DNA from: Flavobacterium aquaticum | GTDB taxonomy: Bacteria; Bacteroidota; Bacteroidia; Flavobacteriales; Flavobacteriaceae | NCBI RefSeq assembly: GCF_003259835.1 | Contig: NZ_QLMI01000003.1 | Span: 186,001-250,000 of the forward strand | Length of the DNA: 64,000 nucleotides | Direction: 5' to 3' | Part shown: positions 43,704-52,581 of the stretch, in pieces | Layout: every line of letters begins with the position of its first letter | How positions within the stretch are numbered: the first letter of the stretch is position 1 | Program-made: the position numbers and the translations under genes | The notes under the pieces: model-generated | Database searches by the model: none | Seen by the model: only the letters and a program-made list of their open reading frames with translations | Told to the model about the DNA's origin: nothing

Positions 43704-44466
43704 GATAGTTTACATATTACTATTATTGAATTGCATCTCGCTTTTCAGTCAAGAAAAAGATAAAAATTTATACAACGGAAATCAATCGTTTTCCGAAAAA
43801 AAATACGTGGATGCCGAAGCTGATTATAGGGTAACGGAATCAAAAAAATCACCTAAAAAAGCCGTTGCAGGATACAATTTAGGAAATAGCATTTATCGCC
43901 AAAATCAGCAAGGCGAAGCACAAATCAAATACATTCAAGCCTTAGAAGCAGCTAAAACGAAAACTGAAAAACACCGAATATATCATAATTTAGGTAACAC
44001 TTTCATGCTAGAAAAAAAATATGATTTAGCAGCAGATGCCTACAAAAACGCACTTCGAAATAATCCAAACGACGAAGAAACACGTTACAATTACGCTTTA
44101 GCCAAAAGAAAGAAAAAAGATAATCCACCTCCTAAAGACAACAAAAAAGATAATAAAGGTGGTGGCGGTCAAGACAACAAGCCTCAGCCAAAAGATAAAG
44201 ACAACAAAAACGACAAAGGAAACGACAAAAAAGATTCTGATAAAGACAATCAGAACAACAAAGATAAACAAGGTGATAACCAACAAGGCAAGGGAGACGG
44301 AGAGAAAAAAGAAGATAAAAACGAAAACCCAAAACCAAGCGGCGCCGACAAACAACGCATCGATAATATTTTAGATGCGGTTAATAATGCAGAGAAGAAA
44401 GTTCAGGACAAAGTGAATGCGAAGAAAGTGAAAGCACGTCCGGTTTCAAATGAAAAAGATTGGTAA
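43684..44466 (+). CDS. batC: BatC-like TPR protein with charged tail
   Basis: The 260-residue exported protein has signal peptide ..MRKIVYILLLLNCISLFSQ, three TPR-like units (about 30-140: YNLGNSIYRQNQQGEAQIKYIQALEAA, LAADAYKNALRNNPNDEETRYNYALAKRK) and a low-complexity tail rich in K, D, N, G and Q (about 140-225). The start may be ATG 43684 or ATG 43696; the latter overlaps batB by only 8 bases (ATGCGTAA) and gives a shorter n-region. The tail is common in BatC proteins. Confidence 0.88.
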   Translation: MKRNMRKIVYILLLLNCISLFSQEKDKNLYNGNQSFSEKKYVDAEADYRVTESKKSPKKAVAGYNLGNSIYRQNQQGEAQIKYIQALEAAKTKTEKHRIYHNLGNTFMLEKKYDLAADAYKNALRNNPNDEETRYNYALAKRKKKDNPPPKDNKKDNKGGGGQDNKPQPKDKDNKNDKGNDKKDSDKDNQNNKDKQGDNQQGKGDGEKKEDKNENPKPSGADKQRIDNILDAVNNAEKKVQDKVNAKKVKARPVSNEKDW

Positions 44467-44469
44467 TTT

Positions 44470-46248
44470 ATGAAAAAGATAATTTTAGCGTTTTTCATTT
44501 CAATAATTTATACAACTGTTTCCGCCCAAGTAAAGTTTGAAGCGCAAACAGAAAGAAGTTCTTATGGTTTAAACGAACGCATCCAATTGGTTTTTTCCAT
44601 CAATAATGAAGGCGATAATTTTGTACCACCAAAATTTCCCGGATTTAAAGCTGAAGGACCTTTTATCAATAAAGGAAATCAAACTTCAATAACAATTGTA
44701 AATGGTAGAGTGAATCAGAAAAGAGAAATTTCTACCCAAGTAATTTATTATTTATCACCTACAAAAAAAGGAACGTTTACCATTGGTGCTGCTTCAATTG
44801 AATATGACGGAACAGTTTACAAATCTGCACCCATAAAAATCACGATTACCGATCCTATCCAAATGCCAACCTATCCTGGTCAGCAACCAACGAATGTGAA
44901 TTATGGAGAAGGAATTCATTTGGTAGCCGAATTATCTACAAAAAATCCGTTTGTAAACGAACCCGTTACAGTAGTTTACAAGTTGTATTTCGAACCTCGT
45001 TCAACGGTTGGAAATTTCAGAAATTTCAAAGCACCAAAATACAATGATTTCTGGAGTCAGTATATCGACATGAAGCAATTGCGTGCAGAACGCGGAAAAT
45101 ACAACGGAAAAGATTTTAGTATGGTGGTGCTTCGAAAAGTGATTTTATACCCTTTAGAATCAGGCGCTAAAACCATAGAGCCTTTCAAAATCGATTTAGA
45201 TGCTGAGGTACCAACAGGTCGTCGCGATTGGTTTGGCGAATACGAAATGCGCATGGTCGAAAAATCACTTTCAACAGGAACACAAACCATTAACGTAAAA
45301 CCACTTCCAGAAAACGGAAAACCAGCAAGTTTTACTGGAGCTGTAGGAAATTTTGATTTCAAAGTAATACCATCAAAAACGTCTTTAAAAGCAGGTGAAT
45401 CGTTAGATTTGGAAGTAAGTGTTTCGGGTAAAGGAAATTTAAAGTTATTCACCTTACCAAAACCCGTAGTTCCAAGTGCGTTAGAAATGTACGAACCATC
45501 ACATACCGAAAATGTACAAACACCATTAACAGGTATGGTAGGAAAAGTTTCGGACAAATACACGATTATTCCACAGTTTAAAGGAAAATATACGATTAAA
45601 CCGATGGAGTTTTCGTATTACGATTTGGCAAGTAAATCGTATAAAACCATCACATCAAAAGAAATCACAATTGATGTTGCGGAAGGTGATGCAACGTTTG
45701 TAGCCAACACACCAAGCACGAACAAACAAGCGATTCAGAAGAAAGAAGTATTTCAATTCAATAAGTTGAAAACGGAATTTGTTTCAGCTTCTAGAGAAGA
45801 TTTCTTAGGTTCAGGACTATTTTATAGTCTGTTACTTGCGCCATTATTATTGATTCCGATTGTGATGATTGCTAGAAAACAAAAAGAAGCAAAAGATGCC
45901 GATGTGGTTGGAAACCGAGTTAGAAATAATAACCGATTAGTGAAGAAATATTTGTCGGAAGCCAAAAAACAAATGGGCGACAAAGTGCCGTTCTATATGG
46001 CAATGGAAAAAGCCTTACACAATTTCTTGAAAGCCAAATTACATATCGAAACCGTTGAAATGAGTAAAGACAATATCATCGAATTATTGCAACAACGAAA
46101 CGCATCTGAAGAAAGTATTTCTCAATTCATGGAATTAATGAACGATTGCGAATTTGCACGATACGCTCCAGCAACCGATATTGCCATGACAAATGATTTT
46201 GAACGAGCTGTGGAACGAATTTCTGAACTTGAAAAACAATTGAAATAA
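44470..46248 (+). CDS. batD: BatD-like protein
   Basis: The 592-residue protein has signal peptide MKKIILAFFISIIYTTVSAQ, a long extracytoplasmic beta-rich region (VKFEAQTERSSYGLNERIQLVFSI, then STQVIYYLSPTKKGTFTIGAASIEYDG) typical of BatD (oxygen tolerance family), one membrane helix at about 455-473 and a cytoplasmic C-terminal domain. It presumably forms the periplasmic part of the Bat complex. Its stop overlaps the batE start (TAATG). Confidence 0.93.
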   Translation: MKKIILAFFISIIYTTVSAQVKFEAQTERSSYGLNERIQLVFSINNEGDNFVPPKFPGFKAEGPFINKGNQTSITIVNGRVNQKREISTQVIYYLSPTKKGTFTIGAASIEYDGTVYKSAPIKITITDPIQMPTYPGQQPTNVNYGEGIHLVAELSTKNPFVNEPVTVVYKLYFEPRSTVGNFRNFKAPKYNDFWSQYIDMKQLRAERGKYNGKDFSMVVLRKVILYPLESGAKTIEPFKIDLDAEVPTGRRDWFGEYEMRMVEKSLSTGTQTINVKPLPENGKPASFTGAVGNFDFKVIPSKTSLKAGESLDLEVSVSGKGNLKLFTLPKPVVPSALEMYEPSHTENVQTPLTGMVGKVSDKYTIIPQFKGKYTIKPMEFSYYDLASKSYKTITSKEITIDVAEGDATFVANTPSTNKQAIQKKEVFQFNKLKTEFVSASREDFLGSGLFYSLLLAPLLLIPIVMIARKQKEAKDADVVGNRVRNNNRLVKKYLSEAKKQMGDKVPFYMAMEKALHNFLKAKLHIETVEMSKDNIIELLQQRNASEESISQFMELMNDCEFARYAPATDIAMTNDFERAVERISELEKQLK

Positions 46249-47009
46249 TGAAAAATAAATTTATACTATTCCTTTTGTTTTTGATTTCATTTGCCAATGC
46301 AAGTGAATACATCGACGCTACCTTCAAAAAAGCAAACGATTTGTATAATAAAGGCGATTACGAACAAGCATTGCAATCTTTCGAAAGCATTATAAATAAA
46401 GGCAACGAATCGGCTGATTTGTATTTTAATATTGCCAATTGTTATTACAAACTTGGAAAAGTAGCACCATCGATTTATAATTATGAAAAAGCATTGCTTT
46501 TAAACCCAGATGATCAAGCCATTCAAACGAATCTATCGTTTGCACAAAAAATGGCAATAGACGACATTAAAATACTTCCAGAAGTAGGTTTTAAGAAAAT
46601 GTTGAAAGAGTTCACTAGTGTTTTTCATTATGATACTTGGGCTTGGATTGCGGTTTCTATTGCATTCCTAAGTTTACTTTCTTTTTTAGGCTATTATTTT
46701 GGAAATACGGTGTTTCTAAAACGCACTTTTTTCAGTTTGTTTTTGTTATTTTTAATTGGAATTGGAGTAACTGTTTTCTCCGCTTTTTTACAAAAGAAAT
46801 TTGATGCGAATTACAATCCAGCGATCGTTTTTGCAGAAGCAACCACTTTGAAAGCCGAACCTAAAAACAGTTCGGAAGATGTGGTAACACTTCATGAAGG
46901 CACAAAAGTTTTCGTTTTAGAAGAATTAGGCAACTGGAAACAAGTAGAACTAACCGACAAAACCAAAGCGTGGATTAACAAAGAAGCGATTAAGGAAGTG
47001 AAAGAATAA
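46248..47009 (+). CDS. batE: BatE-like TPR/SH3 protein
   Basis: The 253-residue protein has a signal peptide (MKNKFILFLLFLISFANA), TPR units (YNKGDYEQALQSFESIINKGNESADLYFNIANCYYKLGK), two membrane helices (about 124-145 and 158-180) and a C-terminal bacterial SH3 domain (AEPKNSSEDVVTLHEGTKVFVLEELGNWKQVEL). It closes the Bat operon; the next gene is 96 bases away. Confidence 0.9.
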   Translation: MKNKFILFLLFLISFANASEYIDATFKKANDLYNKGDYEQALQSFESIINKGNESADLYFNIANCYYKLGKVAPSIYNYEKALLLNPDDQAIQTNLSFAQKMAIDDIKILPEVGFKKMLKEFTSVFHYDTWAWIAVSIAFLSLLSFLGYYFGNTVFLKRTFFSLFLLFLIGIGVTVFSAFLQKKFDANYNPAIVFAEATTLKAEPKNSSEDVVTLHEGTKVFVLEELGNWKQVELTDKTKAWINKEAIKEVKE

Positions 47010-47105
47010 AATTTTAACCAAATTTTTTGTAAGAATTTTTCATAAATCAAAAAAAAACATATATTAGCTAACAAATTTATTTAAAAGAAATTAAAATTCA
47101 ACAAA

Positions 47106-49610
47106 TTGAGAAAACACATACAACTACTATTAATCATTTTTTCATTAACCAGTTTCGCACAAGATGGAACTATTGATTCAAGTTTTAACATTCCTACAGG
47201 AGCCATAAATGGAGTTGTTAACACTATTGTAACACAAAATGATGGTAAAATGATTGTTGGAGGCGATTTTACATTCTTGAATCGTTTAGCTTTTAATAAA
47301 TTAGGGCGTTTAAATACTGATGGGACTAATGATTTATCATTTAGTATTGGTTCGGGATTCGATAATACAGTGAATTTTGTACAAATACAACCAGATGGAA
47401 AACTTATTGTTGTTGGTAATTTTACCCAATATAATGGTGTTACAAAAAACAGAATAGTCCGATTAAATACAAATGGGACAATTGATCCAACATTTAATAT
47501 AGGTTCGGGTTTTAATAGTGTTGTATATTCTACAAAAATACAATCCGATGGGAAAATTATTGTTGTTGGTAATTTTACCCAATATAATGGAATTACAAGA
47601 AACAGAATTGTTAGATTGAATATTGATGGAACTATAGATTCATCTTTTAATATAGGATCAGGAGCAAACAATATGGTGAATACATGTGATTTGCAACCAG
47701 ATGGAAAAATTATTGTTGCCGGTAATTTTACATCTTATAATGGGGTTTCATATAGGAGAATTATCCGATTGAATAACGATGGGACTTTAGATACTACTTT
47801 TAATACAAGTACTTCTGCAAGTAGCACTATTAAAACTGTCTGTGTACAATCAGATGGTAAACTTATAATCGGTGGAGAATTCTCAACTTATAAAGGGGTG
47901 ACTGTTAATCGCATTGTTAGATTAAATTCAGATAGCACTATTGATACAACCTTTAATTCTGGAACTGGATTTTTTAATTTTGTGAATACTATCGTCAGTC
48001 AAACAGATGGAAAAATATTAGTAGGTGGTTATTTTACGTCATATAATGATATTTATAAAAATAGAATTTTAAGGCTTAATAATGATGGCTCATTAGATTC
48101 TAGTTTTAATTCGAATGCTTCAATTGTTAATTCTACATCCTCAACACCTTCTTTTGTACAAACAATATCTATTCAATCTAATGGAAAAATAATATTTGGA
48201 GGTAATTTTGATTATGCAAGTAGTAATACTTATCGTAATAACATTGCCAGTATTAATGTTGATGGCAGTATTGATAATAGTTTTTTTCCTTTCATTGAGA
48301 ATAGCCTCTCTTCAAACAATTCAATAAGAGCAATTGGGCTTCAATCAGATGGTAAAATAATTATAGGAGGTTTTTTTGCTTCTTACAATGGTGTTTCAGC
48401 AAATAGAATTGCTAGATTAAATACAGATGGCACTTTAGACACAACATTTAATATTGGCACAGGAGCAAATGGAGCTATACAAGACCTAAAAGTTTTATCT
48501 AATGATAAAATTGTTATTGTAGGTGATTTTACGACTTTTAATGGTATAACAAAAAATAAAGTTGCAATGCTACATTCCGATGGAACATTAGATACTTTTT
48601 TTAATGCTAGTGTAAGTCCAAGCGCAGAAACAGTTAGCGAACAAAGTAATGGTAAAATATTAATTGGAGGAGGGATACTTACTGTTAATGGACAACCAAG
48701 GGCAAAATTGGCCAGTTTAAATTTAGATGGTTCATTGGACACTTCATTTTTGTATGGTCCTTATTTAATAAATGCGGGAGCTATTAGGGATATTTTAGTT
48801 CAACCAGATGGTAAAATCTATATTTCACATGACCAAAAAGTTATTAGATTAAATTCTAATGGAACCTTAGACACTACTTTTAATTCTACAGGCGGCGGCG
48901 GCAATGGCCATATTGGTATAAATATTTCAAGACAATCCGATGGGAAAATTATTTTAGTTGGTAATTTTAAATCTTTTAATGGTGTTCCTAGTTACGGAAT
49001 TGTTCGTTTAAATACTGATGGAAGTAATGATTCATCTTTTTATTTTGATTCCCCTCTTCTTTCAGCACAATCAAGATTCTTACTTAAAAGTGTTATCCAG
49101 AATGATGGAAAAATTATTTTCGTAGGTTATGATTCAATGAGCTCAGTCAGTGTAAAGAGAGTAAATTCTGACGGATCATTAGATAACACTTTTTCAGCAA
49201 ACGATTCTTTGTTATTCAATGTATCTGCTGAAAATTTAGTCATACAAAATGATGGAAAAATTATAGTTTGTGGAGGATTTACTCATTATAGTTTGAATTC
49301 GGGTAATAGTATTGAAAAGCGATATATTTTACGTTTAAATAATAATTCAGGCACTTTAAGCACAACTGATTTTGATAATAATATTGAACTAAATTTATAT
49401 CCTAATCCAGTAAAGGACAATCTTAATTTTAATCTTCCAATTGGGGTGAATGTATTAAGCTTTGAAGTTTTCGATTTAATTGGCAAGAAAATAGATTCAA
49501 ATACTCTACAAACTAATTTTATAAATGTTAAACATTATGTTAACGGTATTTATATCCTTCATTTAAAAACAGATAAAGGGGTGTTGATTAAAAAGTTCAT
49601 TAAAAATTAG
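47106..49610 (+). CDS. T9SS-secreted protein with delta-60 repeats
   Basis: The 834-residue exported protein (signal MRKHIQLLLIIFSLTSFAQ) contains about 14 delta-60 type repeats of about 50 residues with the pattern QSDGKIIVGGNF..YNG....RIVRLN.DGTLDTTFN, expected to form beta-propeller blades. The last 75 residues (LYPNPVKDNLNF, then VFDLIGKKI and YILHLKTDKGVLIKKFIKN) are a type A sorting domain for the type IX secretion system, so it is sent to the surface or medium. The start is a TTG at 47106: the frame upstream runs into a stop without an ATG. Ligand is unknown. Confidence 0.9.
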   Translation: MRKHIQLLLIIFSLTSFAQDGTIDSSFNIPTGAINGVVNTIVTQNDGKMIVGGDFTFLNRLAFNKLGRLNTDGTNDLSFSIGSGFDNTVNFVQIQPDGKLIVVGNFTQYNGVTKNRIVRLNTNGTIDPTFNIGSGFNSVVYSTKIQSDGKIIVVGNFTQYNGITRNRIVRLNIDGTIDSSFNIGSGANNMVNTCDLQPDGKIIVAGNFTSYNGVSYRRIIRLNNDGTLDTTFNTSTSASSTIKTVCVQSDGKLIIGGEFSTYKGVTVNRIVRLNSDSTIDTTFNSGTGFFNFVNTIVSQTDGKILVGGYFTSYNDIYKNRILRLNNDGSLDSSFNSNASIVNSTSSTPSFVQTISIQSNGKIIFGGNFDYASSNTYRNNIASINVDGSIDNSFFPFIENSLSSNNSIRAIGLQSDGKIIIGGFFASYNGVSANRIARLNTDGTLDTTFNIGTGANGAIQDLKVLSNDKIVIVGDFTTFNGITKNKVAMLHSDGTLDTFFNASVSPSAETVSEQSNGKILIGGGILTVNGQPRAKLASLNLDGSLDTSFLYGPYLINAGAIRDILVQPDGKIYISHDQKVIRLNSNGTLDTTFNSTGGGGNGHIGINISRQSDGKIILVGNFKSFNGVPSYGIVRLNTDGSNDSSFYFDSPLLSAQSRFLLKSVIQNDGKIIFVGYDSMSSVSVKRVNSDGSLDNTFSANDSLLFNVSAENLVIQNDGKIIVCGGFTHYSLNSGNSIEKRYILRLNNNSGTLSTTDFDNNIELNLYPNPVKDNLNFNLPIGVNVLSFEVFDLIGKKIDSNTLQTNFINVKHYVNGIYILHLKTDKGVLIKKFIKN

Positions 49611-49628
49611 TGTTCAGAATTTTGGTTT

Positions 49629-49650
49629 GTCAGTCTGAGCTTGTCGAAGA
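49629..49650. repeat. Common interspersed repeat GTCAGTCTGAGCTTGTCGAA
   Basis: The 22-mer at 49629-49650 is a form of a word I recognise from intergenic regions of many Bacteroidota and other bacterial genomes (reverse CTTCGACAAGCTCAGACTGA). It contains the palindrome core GAGCTT. Only one copy is in this window, between the delta-60 gene and cvpA. Confidence 0.6.
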
Positions 49651-49652
49651 TT

Positions 49653-50174
49653 TTACTCCCCACTCTCAACTTCCTTCTTCAAACTATCATACCAACCTTC
49701 AATCGTAGGATAAATTGCTTTTGAAATATTCTGAATTGGGTTATAAAATATCGAGTGCTCTTGCGTTTCTTTTGAAAGCAACATGTTGTTGATATTGATT
49801 TTCTCCAAAATAAAAAGTACTACACTCAACGCTAAAATTGTTTTCAACAAGCTAAAAATCACTCCAGCAATTTTGTTAATCCAACCTAAAAAAGCAAAAT
49901 CCGCTAATTTGGTTAAAATTTTTGCGCTCAAGTGAATCCCAATCACCACCAACAAAAACGTAATGATAAAAGCTGTAATTTCAATATATTTTGGATTCCA
50001 ACTTGGGAAAATTCCAGTAAAAACAGTGCCTACTAAATTTGAAAATTTAATCGCTAAATAAATCCCTAAAATTAAAGCTACAAACGAAGCAATTTCCACA
50101 AAAAGTCCGTTTTTCAAACCTTTATAAACCGCAAAACCTAATAAAACCGCAAAAACAATATCAATAAAACTCAT
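49653..50174 (-). CDS. CvpA family membrane protein
   Basis: The 173-residue protein has the four-helix CvpA layout: MSFIDIVFAVLLGFAVYKGLKNG, then ALILGIYLAIKFSNLVG, FIITFLLVVIGIHLSAKILTKLADF and GVIFSLLKTILALSVVLFIL. CvpA was named for colicin V production; its core role is unclear. I use the ATG at 50174, the usual MSxxDIV start; the frame is open up to a TTG at 50213. Confidence 0.88.
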   Translation of the reverse strand: MSFIDIVFAVLLGFAVYKGLKNGLFVEIASFVALILGIYLAIKFSNLVGTVFTGIFPSWNPKYIEITAFIITFLLVVIGIHLSAKILTKLADFAFLGWINKIAGVIFSLLKTILALSVVLFILEKININNMLLSKETQEHSIFYNPIQNISKAIYPTIEGWYDSLKKEVESGE

Positions 50175-50217
50175 TTGAAAGAAAATAGATGAAAGAATCA
50201 AGAACAAAGACAATAGA

Positions 50218-50250
50218 TTGCGTAAAAAACAAAACCATCGATTATCTTTG
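50218..50250 (+). promoter_or_regulatory. Promoter of the 50317 gene
   Basis: TTG (50218-50220) and a perfect TATCTTTG (50243-50250) are 22 nt apart, about 66 nt before the ATG. Confidence 0.6.
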
Positions 50251-50316
50251 CAAATCTAATATAGAAAGTTGGGAATAGTCTTTTTTCTTTTCTCTTTTTT
50301 CTTTCATCTATAAAAC

Positions 50317-50673
50317 ATGTCTAGAGACGAACAATTAAAACAGCGTTGGGAAAGCGTTGTCAACATATTATCAGAAAAATTTTCAGGTGGAGAAGACCTT
50401 GATTTAGAAGGAATCATCTACTTAATTGGTGTGCAAGAATTGGGAAAAATTCACGCTACTTTCAAAAAGGATGAAAAAGTAAACCTGATGCACATCGCTA
50501 TTTGCCGATTGTTAGAACCTTACGGCTACTACGAATTTGAATATTTCGACAACGATGGTTGGCCACATTACAAAGTAAAAGAAGAATTGCCACCACTAAA
50601 AGCAGGCGAGCAAGCGGTACTAATGAAAGAAGCAATTGTAAGCTACTTTTTAGAGAAAGAATTAATTGACTAA
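50317..50673 (+). CDS. Conserved hypothetical protein
   Basis: The 118-residue acidic soluble protein has segments DLEGIIYLIGVQELGKIHATFKKDEKVNLMHIAICRLLEPYGYYEF and YFDNDGWPHY. It looks like a small conserved Flavobacteriaceae protein without named function. It has its own promoter and lies between cvpA and pheS. Confidence 0.75.
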   Translation: MSRDEQLKQRWESVVNILSEKFSGGEDLDLEGIIYLIGVQELGKIHATFKKDEKVNLMHIAICRLLEPYGYYEFEYFDNDGWPHYKVKEELPPLKAGEQAVLMKEAIVSYFLEKELID

Positions 50674-50687
50674 TTAATTTACTGTAC

Positions 50688-50731
50688 AGACAAGTCATTG
50701 ACTTGTCTCTCAAAAAAAATCCATAAATTTG
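50688..50731 (+). promoter_or_regulatory. pheS promoter with overlapping hairpin
   Basis: TTG (50703-50705) and a TAAATTTG -7 box (50724-50731) are 18 nt apart, and the ATG of pheS lies 18 nt later. A perfect 9-bp inverted repeat AGACAAGTC / GACTTGTCT (50688-50696, 50700-50708) with a 3-nt spacer covers the -33 element. Confidence 0.75.
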
Positions 50732-50749
50732 CATTTTACAAAACGAGCG

Positions 50750-51769
50750 ATGACAGAAACGATTAAAGCCCATATTGAAGAAGTAAAAGCTTTTCAAACC
50801 GATAATAAAGAACAATTAGAAGCCTTCCGAATTAAATATTTAGGAAGTAAAGGCTTGTTGAAAGACTTTTTTGCCGAATTCAAAAATGTTCCAAACGAAC
50901 AAAAGAAAGAATTCGGACAAGTAATCAACGAATTGAAAACTTCGGCAGAAGAAAAGGTAAAAGCCATTCATGACGCTTTAGAAAATAAAGAAGAAGCAAA
51001 AGGAATTTACGGCGACACCACGCGTCCAGGAGAAGCGATGAACATTGGTTCACGCCATCCAATTTCTATTGTGAAAAACCAAATGATTGATATTTTTTCA
51101 ACCATTGGTTTTAACGTGTCCGAAGGTCCAGAAATCGAAGACGATTGGCACAATTTTACCGCATTAAATTTACCAGAATATCATCCAGCACGAGATATGC
51201 AGGATACGTTTTTCATTCAAACCAACCCTGATGTTTTATTGCGTACGCACACTTCATCAGTGCAAGTGCGTTACATGGAAAACAATAAGCCGCCAATTCG
51301 TACAATTTCTCCAGGAAGAGTTTTCCGTAACGAGGCCGTTTCTTCGCGTTCGCACTGTATTTTCCATCAAGTGGAAGGATTATATATTGATAAAGACGTT
51401 TCGTTTGCCGATTTAAAACAGACATTGTTGTATTTCACGAAAGAAATGTTCGGAAAATCGAAAATTCGTTTACGTCCTTCGTATTTTCCATTTACAGAAC
51501 CAAGTGCTGAAATTGATATTTATTGGGGATTAAAGACCGAAACCGATTACAGAATTACCAAAGGAACCGGTTGGTTAGAAATTGGTGGTTGCGGAATGGT
51601 TGATCCAAACGTATTGAAAAACTGCGGGATCAATCCAGATGAACACACAGGTTTTGCTTTCGGAATGGGAGTTGAGCGTATTGCGATGTTGTTGTACCAA
51701 ATTGGTGATATCCGTATGTTTTATGAAAACGACGTTCGTTTCTTAGAGCAATTCAAATCGAGTATATAA
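50750..51769 (+). CDS. pheS: Phenylalanyl-tRNA synthetase alpha subunit
   Basis: The 339-residue protein charges tRNA-Phe with phenylalanine together with PheT. It has the N-terminal coiled-coil, the class II motif 2 segment RVFRNEAVSSRSHCIFHQVEG and motif 3 GFAFGMGVERIAMLLYQIGDIRMFYENDVRFL. HPISIVKNQMIDIF is also typical. The ATG at 50750 is chosen over seven upstream in-frame codons because the promoter -7 box overlaps them. pheT is not in the window. Confidence 0.97.
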   Translation: MTETIKAHIEEVKAFQTDNKEQLEAFRIKYLGSKGLLKDFFAEFKNVPNEQKKEFGQVINELKTSAEEKVKAIHDALENKEEAKGIYGDTTRPGEAMNIGSRHPISIVKNQMIDIFSTIGFNVSEGPEIEDDWHNFTALNLPEYHPARDMQDTFFIQTNPDVLLRTHTSSVQVRYMENNKPPIRTISPGRVFRNEAVSSRSHCIFHQVEGLYIDKDVSFADLKQTLLYFTKEMFGKSKIRLRPSYFPFTEPSAEIDIYWGLKTETDYRITKGTGWLEIGGCGMVDPNVLKNCGINPDEHTGFAFGMGVERIAMLLYQIGDIRMFYENDVRFLEQFKSSI

Positions 51770-51770
51770 T

Positions 51771-51808
51771 TTAAGATTAAGTCTTAATACTTAATTCTTT
51801 AATCTTAA
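51771..51808. repeat. Inverted repeat TTAAGATTAA / TTAATCTTAA after pheS
   Basis: The perfect 10-bp arms at 51771-51780 and 51799-51808 enclose a second nested repeat (ATTAAG/CTTAAT). The words TAAG and CTTAAT dominate the 49-base spacer. Confidence 0.75.
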
Positions 51809-51818
51809 TACTGTTTCA

Positions 51819-52226
51819 ATGAAAAAAGACATTATCATCCCAAAAGTAGAAGGCGTTCACATTGTAGCTTTTCAAGAATGGAACGACGATTTTATGGAAA
51901 ATTCTTGGTACGCTTACTTAGTAAACGACACTGATAATTTGTTGGAAATGGCTATGGTAGTTTCACGTGCTTATGGTTTAATCAATGGAGAAGAACGTAA
52001 AACGGGAACTTTTCGTCATGCGTTTGCCAAAGTAGAGCCAAGAACCGCCGTTAAAGTAGAATTGTTAGAAAACAACGTTTTACAATTGAATAACGAATTC
52101 ATGTTATCGTATTTCGCAAACGGACAATTATACGATAAAACCTTCGTGTTCCGTGTAAACACCATCAACGAAAAAGCTACTGCCGATTTACCAATTATAA
52201 ACAAAAGAGGCGTTTTTGCGAATTAA
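51819..52226 (+). CDS. Conserved hypothetical protein next to pheS
   Basis: The 135-residue soluble protein (MKKDIIIPKVEGVHIVAFQEWNDDF.. FRHAFAKVEPRTAVKVELL) is a small Flavobacteriaceae protein that I associate with a position after pheS; some databases mislabel it as part of the synthetase. No motif reveals its function. A perfect terminator follows. Confidence 0.75.
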   Translation: MKKDIIIPKVEGVHIVAFQEWNDDFMENSWYAYLVNDTDNLLEMAMVVSRAYGLINGEERKTGTFRHAFAKVEPRTAVKVELLENNVLQLNNEFMLSYFANGQLYDKTFVFRVNTINEKATADLPIINKRGVFAN

Positions 52227-52248
52227 ATTTTCGTAAATTATAATATTG

Positions 52249-52289
52249 AAACCACGAATGCACTGATTTTGTATTCGTGGTTTTTGTTT
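52249..52289 (+). terminator. Terminator after the pheS-linked gene
   Basis: The perfect 11-bp stem AAACCACGAAT (52249-52259) / ATTCGTGGTTT (52273-52283) has a 13-nt loop and a T-rich tail. The stem uses the CACGAAT word seen in other spacers. Confidence 0.85.
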
Positions 52290-52291
52290 TC

Positions 52292-52503
52292 ACCACATAG
52301 GAACATAGATTAACATTATAAAAGTTGAGGTATTTCATTTTACATAGTCAGCATAAGAAAACTTATATGAACTCATATATACAAAGAACTCCTTAAACTT
52401 TCTTATATGACTTATATGTTTAAAATCAACACAATCCTATTGTTACCTCAAAAAAGTGTAACGCCAAAAAATAAAATAAGAAAAACCTATGTTTCTATGT
52501 GGT
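52292..52503. repeat. Non-coding stretch with long-range inverted repeat
   Basis: ACCACATAGGAACATAG (52292-52308) and its reverse complement (52487-52503, 16 of 17) frame about 180 bases that repeat the words CTTATATGA, CATATA and CATAAG. No gene is seen in 52290-52560. A TACCTTTA box near 52551 may serve the downstream mannosidase gene. Confidence 0.7.
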
Positions 52504-52581
52504 AAAAACTCAAAAATAGCTTTATCCTTACAACAATTAGAAAATATTTTTACCTTTAAGAAATTTTTTCAACAACACAAC

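Noticed and set aside
44098..44374. Three frames over the batC low-complexity region
   Set aside because: They arise from the AAA/GAC-rich tail coding sequence and do not resemble proteins.
45057..45563. 168-codon minus-strand frame opposite batD
   Set aside because: No signal, motif or promoter; the sense gene is a clear BatD.
47081..47671. 196-codon minus-strand open frame opposite the delta-60 gene
   Set aside because: It mirrors the delta-60 repeats on the other strand, has repetitive composition and no family resemblance.
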